From: Oscillospiraceae bacterium
Lineage (GTDB): Bacteria > Bacillota > Clostridia > Oscillospirales > CAG-272
Length of the DNA: 64,000 bases
Assembly (NCBI GenBank): GCA_015064445.1
Contig: SVSE01000001.1
Coordinates: forward strand, 213,789-277,788
Direction of reading: 5' to 3'
Below, in pieces: positions 59,834-64,000 of this stretch. The number at the start of each line of letters is the position of its first letter. Position 1 is the first letter of the stretch. The notes beneath the pieces are model-generated. The model ran no database searches. It had not been told where the DNA came from and was given only the letters and a program-made list of their open reading frames with translations. The translations under genes were made by a program, and so were the position numbers.

Positions 59834-62037
59834 TACGATGCTCCCACAAGTCTTGTTACTCTAATTACATCCTTAATGGATCTGATTTTGGCAATAATCG
59901 AGTTAAAATGTCCTATATCCTTACAAGAAATGGTCATATTTATAAGAGTTGTATCCTCGACATTCCTTGTGCTTATAGCAACGATATCTACGCGCATATC
60001 TGCCAAGGCTACTGAAATTTCAGCAAGCATTGACATACGATTATTGACAACAATTTGAATTGCAGAATCATAAGATGACTTATATGAAGACGGCTTATCC
60101 CACTCTGCCTTAACAAATCTGTTAGCGTTTTCTTCATTAGCATAAGCGTTGCTGATATTAGGACAGTCTGCCTTATGGACGGATATTCCATATCCCTTAG
60201 TGATAAATCCGATGATTTTTTCGCCTGGAAGAGGATTACAGCACTTTGCGAACTTAACTGCACATCCCTCTTCTCCATCAATTATAACGCCACCTGTTGA
60301 CTTTTTACGCCTTGTGTTTTGAGGTGTGGTCTCAATGATATTGAAATCCTTATCGTTATTTTTATGGTTTCTTTCGTATTCATCACGAATTTTAAGCTCA
60401 ATTTTAGTAAGCGCTATACCACCATAGCCAAGTGCATTAAAGAGATCGTCTGCCTCGTTCATTCCAAAGCGCTTTCCAACGCTTGTAACGATTTCGATCT
60501 TCTCACTTTCGCTACATACAAGTCTATGACGGGCAAAAAGCTTATCAATTTCGCTCTTACCAACGACAATATTCTCTTGACGCTTTTCTTTTTTGAACCA
60601 TTGACGAATTTTATTTCTTGCTTCACTCGTTTTTACGATGCTAAGCCAGTCTCTGCTTGGTCCCTTTGAAGCATTTGAGGTAAGAACCTCAACGATATCT
60701 CCGTTTTGAGGTGCAGAATCAATAGGCGCAATTCTACCGTTGATTTTTGCACCAACCATCTTATTTCCAACGCCTGTATGAATAGAATAAGCAAAGTCGA
60801 TAAGTGTGGCGCCCTGTGGCAATGCCACAACATCTCCCTTTGGAGTAAATACAAAGGTTTCGTCATGGAAAATATCAATTTTAAAGGCATGCATAAACTC
60901 CTCAGAGTCAGCAGCCTCATTTTCTGTGTCAATGAGCTTCAAAATCCAAGCAAGTCTTTGATCAACATCAGCAGACGCTCTTTCGCCACTCTTATATTTC
61001 CAGTGAGCAGCGATACCATATTCAGCGACCTGATGCATCTCGCTTGTTCTTATTTGCACCTCAAAAGGAATACCATCTTTACCAATAACGGTGGTATGAA
61101 GCGACTGATACATATTAGGCTTTGGTGTTGAAATATAGTCCTTAAAACGTCCAGGAACGCTCTTAAACATTTCGTGTATTATTCCAAGCACTGTGTAGCA
61201 TTCAAGCTCGGTATTTACGATAATACGAAGCGCGTAAAAGTCGTAAATTTCATCAAATGACTTGTTTTGATTGTACATCTTACGATATACGCTATATACG
61301 GTTTTTACACGGCCCTCAAGCTTAAAATCAATGTCTGTATGCTCAAGCTTTTCGGTTACATAAGACTTCAGCTTTTCAATGAAATCTACATTTTTTCCGT
61401 ATTTTTCCTCAATATGTCCCTTTATTTCCTTATAGCCTATTGGATCAAGGTATTGAAGTGCGTAATGCTCAAGCTCCTGCTTAACCTTTTGCATACCAAG
61501 ACGGTGTGCCAATGGCGCATAGATATGCATAGTTTCAAGGGCAGTTGTTCTACGCTTTTCGTCCTTTTTAACATACAAGGTACGCATATTATGCATTCTA
61601 TCGCAGAGCTTTATGAAAATTACACGAATATCCTTTGACATAGCAAGAAGCATTTTTCGAATATTCTCAATATGTGTTTCTTCCTTGTCTACGATATTTA
61701 TAGACTTGATTTTAGTAACGCCATCAACGAGCAATGCAACATCCTCGCCAAAAAGCTCTCTTACCTTTGAAATGTTAGTTTTTTCAGGACAATCCTCGAC
61801 TGTATCGTGCAAAAATGCAGCACAAATAGAGTCGGTATCAAGTCCGAGTGAGGCAACGATTTCAGCGACAGCAATAGGATGAGAAATATATGGTTCTCCG
61901 CTCTGTCTTAATTGCCCCTCGTGCATTTCATCGGCATACAAAAAGGCTTTTTTAATTTTTTCGAGGTCATATTTTTTGCCATTGCCAGCCAAAATTTCAA
62001 ATAGCTGTTCAATAGGCTTTAGCTTAATGGTGTCCAT
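59833..62037 (-). CDS. relA: Bifunctional (p)ppGpp synthetase/hydrolase (RelA/SpoT homologue)
   Basis: This long RSH enzyme makes and degrades the stringent-response alarmone. The N-terminal HD hydrolase has YISHPIAVAEIVASLG and FLHDTVEDC near residues 48-75; the synthetase has RVKTVYSVYRKM near residue 240 and DYISTPKPNMYQSLHT near 300; TGS (VFTPKGDVVALPQGATLIDF) and the C-terminal ACT domain follow. At 734 residues it is full length, with the hydrolase intact, as expected for the single long RSH of Firmicutes. It lies 11 bases after recJ. Confidence 0.96.
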   Translation of the reverse strand: MDTIKLKPIEQLFEILAGNGKKYDLEKIKKAFLYADEMHEGQLRQSGEPYISHPIAVAEIVASLGLDTDSICAAFLHDTVEDCPEKTNISKVRELFGEDVALLVDGVTKIKSINIVDKEETHIENIRKMLLAMSKDIRVIFIKLCDRMHNMRTLYVKKDEKRRTTALETMHIYAPLAHRLGMQKVKQELEHYALQYLDPIGYKEIKGHIEEKYGKNVDFIEKLKSYVTEKLEHTDIDFKLEGRVKTVYSVYRKMYNQNKSFDEIYDFYALRIIVNTELECYTVLGIIHEMFKSVPGRFKDYISTPKPNMYQSLHTTVIGKDGIPFEVQIRTSEMHQVAEYGIAAHWKYKSGERASADVDQRLAWILKLIDTENEAADSEEFMHAFKIDIFHDETFVFTPKGDVVALPQGATLIDFAYSIHTGVGNKMVGAKINGRIAPIDSAPQNGDIVEVLTSNASKGPSRDWLSIVKTSEARNKIRQWFKKEKRQENIVVGKSEIDKLFARHRLVCSESEKIEIVTSVGKRFGMNEADDLFNALGYGGIALTKIELKIRDEYERNHKNNDKDFNIIETTPQNTRRKKSTGGVIIDGEEGCAVKFAKCCNPLPGEKIIGFITKGYGISVHKADCPNISNAYANEENANRFVKAEWDKPSSYKSSYDSAIQIVVNNRMSMLAEISVALADMRVDIVAISTRNVEDTTLINMTISCKDIGHFNSIIAKIRSIKDVIRVTRLVGAS

Positions 62038-62047
62038 TAATTACTCC

Positions 62048-64000
62048 TTAATTTGCCGAATAGTTAGACTTTATCTTTTTCAAAATATTAGATTTTTCGA
62101 GATTTGTCTTATTTTTGGAATAGTTTACCTTAAAGGTAAAGGAATATTCGTCAATTTCATCAATAGAAATGATGTTAAGCTCTCTAAAAATCTTTATCAT
62201 AAGCTTTATTTTTATGTAGTTGGCTGTAACGCCAGAATATTTACGCTTTATTGCCTTAAGAAGCTTTACATATGAATATTGCTCCTTGCCTTCTCTTGCT
62301 TCCTTTGTCAAGAAGCTATACAAAAGCGCAAAATCCTCTCTTTGAGGAATAATTTCCTCACTTGAAAGAGTGCTTTCGCCATTTTTAACCTTAATAAATT
62401 CGCTTTCCAAGGTAAGCTGTTCGGTATAAGCTCGCTCGCTCATTCTTATATCCTTAATGTTGAATTGAACGGATTTTGTATTCAAAAATTCGTTAATTTC
62501 AAGATTAAAGGCTACATCCACCTCGTCGTATATCTCGTAAGGAAAATCCTGCGAGGAAACACAGAAAAGCATTCCTGTAAAGGCTATTCCATCCTTTGAA
62601 AGAGTTAACTTAAGGTGTCTGTTCATTCCTATAGGAACGATATCCTCAACTATCATATTGCTGATAGCAAATACAGGAACTGGATTTGAAACGCCATAGG
62701 GCTCAAGAATACCTATTTCGCCAGCAAGAGGTAGGCTTATCTGATTTGGAGAAAGATAGCAATCAATATCAAGAGCGCAATCTGGCGCTTGATTTTCAAA
62801 GCATTTTCTTGCATATTCATTCATTCTTTCACGAAGCTCTGGAAGGTATTTTCTCTTAACAGTAAGTCCTGCTGCAAGCTCGTGTCCACCGAACTTATCA
62901 AGAATATCAGAGCAAGATGAGAGTGCGTCAACAAGATTCATTCCCTTAACGCTTCTACCAGAGCCCTTTCCTATAGCCTCGGGATCGTTTGAATTTTCAT
63001 TTCCCTCGAAAGATATAAGAATTGCAGGAAGTGAATATCTTTCAGAAATTCTTGACGCAACTATTCCTATAATTCCGTGATGCCAAGCTTCGTCATCAAG
63101 AATAATAACATTGTTGCTTGCAAGTCCATTTTCCTCAATAATTGCATAAGCCTGCTCTGCTATTTTATTTTCCTCAAGCTGTCTATCCTTATTGATGTCG
63201 CAAAGCTTCAAGGCAAGCTCCTGCGCATATTCCTCGTTCTTTGAAAGGAAGAGCTCAACAGCAATTGACGCATCACTAATTCTGCCTGCTGCGTTTATTC
63301 TTGGAGCAACAGTAAAGCCGATAAATCCAGAGGACGCCTTTTTCTTTGTTTTAGTTCTTGATCTTGTTTCGTTAGAGCGACAAAGCTCTAAAAGTGCGCC
63401 AAGACCGATATTTTTAGTTTGGTCAACTAAGTTAAGTCCAAGGGATACAATAAGTCTATTCTCGTCCTTTACAGGCATAACATCAGCAATTGTTCCGATT
63501 GCTGTAAGGTCAGCATAATCTATAGAAATGCGTCTTACACAATCGATCATTTCATCGCCTGTTCTCATAGCCTCGAGGGCGCAAAGAAGCTTAAATACTA
63601 CTCCTACACCTGCAAGAGATGGGAATGGATAGGTCGAGTCCACTCTTTTTGGATTAATTATAGCAAGAGCCTGTGGAAGTTCAGGACGACACTCGTGGTG
63701 GTCGGTAATGACAACATCTATTCCAAGCTCTTTTGCAATTTCAACCTCTGCGTTTGCAGTCACACCAGTATCAACGGTTATAATAAGCTGTGTTCCATCA
63801 TCTGCAAGCTTTCTTATTGCATTCTCAGAAACACCATATCCCTCGCCCTTACGACTTGGAATATAGTAATTTACATTTGCACCATTTGCATCAAGATACA
63901 TATAGAGTATGCTTACAGAGGTGACTCCGTCAACATCGTAGTCACCGTAAATGGATATTTTTTCGCCATTTTTTATAGCGTCAAGTATCCTATTGCATCC
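62048..64000 (-). CDS. recJ: Single-stranded-DNA-specific exonuclease RecJ (N-terminus beyond the window)
   Basis: RecJ is a 5'-3' exonuclease for recombination and mismatch repair. The frame is open to the right edge. The DHH domain motif DYDVDGVTS lies just before an internal Met at 63901, showing that the gene continues. Further motifs are ITVDTGV, ITDHHECRPELPQALAIINP and GGHELAAGL, the last in the DHHA1 domain. At least 651 codons are seen, and the missing part is likely under 100 codons. It heads the recJ-relA-dtd-hemZ run. Confidence 0.93.
   Translation of the reverse strand, partial: GCNRILDAIKNGEKISIYGDYDVDGVTSVSILYMYLDANGANVNYYIPSRKGEGYGVSENAIRKLADDGTQLIITVDTGVTANAEVEIAKELGIDVVITDHHECRPELPQALAIINPKRVDSTYPFPSLAGVGVVFKLLCALEAMRTGDEMIDCVRRISIDYADLTAIGTIADVMPVKDENRLIVSLGLNLVDQTKNIGLGALLELCRSNETRSRTKTKKKASSGFIGFTVAPRINAAGRISDASIAVELFLSKNEEYAQELALKLCDINKDRQLEENKIAEQAYAIIEENGLASNNVIILDDEAWHHGIIGIVASRISERYSLPAILISFEGNENSNDPEAIGKGSGRSVKGMNLVDALSSCSDILDKFGGHELAAGLTVKRKYLPELRERMNEYARKCFENQAPDCALDIDCYLSPNQISLPLAGEIGILEPYGVSNPVPVFAISNMIVEDIVPIGMNRHLKLTLSKDGIAFTGMLFCVSSQDFPYEIYDEVDVAFNLEINEFLNTKSVQFNIKDIRMSERAYTEQLTLESEFIKVKNGESTLSSEEIIPQREDFALLYSFLTKEAREGKEQYSYVKLLKAIKRKYSGVTANYIKIKLMIKIFRELNIISIDEIDEYSFTFKVNYSKNKTNLEKSNILKKIKSNYSAN

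Noticed and set aside
1..64000. CRISPR arrays, insertion sequences, prophage or rRNA genes
   Set aside because: No regularly spaced repeats, transposase, integrase, phage structural gene or rRNA sequence was seen on either strand.

Overview
This is an AT-rich chromosomal window from an anaerobic, endospore-forming member of the Bacillota, most likely class Clostridia. The sequence shows a PolC-type replicase, a SigA/DnaG/Dgt operon, and a full forespore/mother-cell sporulation set: sigE with spoIIGA, all eight spoIIIA genes, spoIVB, sigG, spoVB, yabP, yabQ and a YlmC/YmxH protein. Oxygen-sensitive enzymes are also present: a glycyl radical enzyme with its activase, and HemZ. I see no prophage, insertion sequence, CRISPR array or rRNA operon. 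Nearly every gene is a housekeeping or sporulation gene, so the accessory content is a handful of small islands between conserved blocks.

Layout. 1-8.5 kb (minus strand): rpsB-tsf, then pyrH-frr-uppS-cdsA-dxr-rseP-ispG-polC. This is translation factors, lipid and isoprenoid synthesis, and the start of polC cut by the window edge. 8.5-18.5 kb (minus): a YlmC-type protein, an orphan lipoprotein solute-binding protein, dgt-dnaG-rpoD, hflX-yigZ, rpmE and spoIIGA-sigE. 18.7-21.9 kb: a single half-size ABC exporter, a degenerate response-regulator-like protein and a DUF4830 protein. 21.9-26.6 kb (plus): the spoIIIAA-AH operon, which makes the forespore-mother cell feeding-tube complex. 26.6-32.7 kb: a small unknown protein, a MarR regulator with a clear operator, spoIVB, a glycyl radical enzyme plus activase of unknown substrate, and sigG. 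32.7-35.5 kb: HIT protein, FkbM methyltransferase, and a small ParA-type ATPase with an AT-hook/ribbon-helix-helix partner.

35.5-40.5 kb (minus): murA-DUF1858-trmK-nif3, and an RluA-type pseudouridine synthase with a membrane HExxH protein. 40.6-46.3 kb: yajC plus its TIGR04086 membrane partner, rplS (opposite strand), then lepB-ylqF-rnhB-yraN-dipeptidase-phosphoesterase. 46.4-49.7 kb: tig-clpP-clpX. 49.7-53.1 kb (minus): a three-gene CapE/CapF/CapG cassette for UDP-N-acetyl-L-fucosamine. 53.2-55.3 kb: tRNA-Pro(GGG), a DUF1540 protein, and the yabQ-yabP-rqcP-HU block. 55.3-64 kb (minus): spoVB, a uridine-kinase-like protein, hemZ, dtd, the RelA/SpoT homologue, and recJ running off the right edge.

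How it fits together. Four of the five core sporulation-cascade steps that depend on compartment signalling lie within 15 kb: SpoIIGA activates SigE, SigE normally drives spoIIIA, the SpoIIIA channel supports SigG, and SigG-made SpoIVB signals back to the mother cell. Most transcription units start at near-consensus SigA promoters with 17-bp spacers and end in strong hairpin terminators, many shared between convergent genes. The least explained parts are the glycyl radical enzyme (Cys-Asn-Glu active-site motif, not the pyruvate formate-lyase Cys-Cys), the chromosomal ParA/AT-hook-RHH pair, the receiver-dead response regulator and several lone small proteins.
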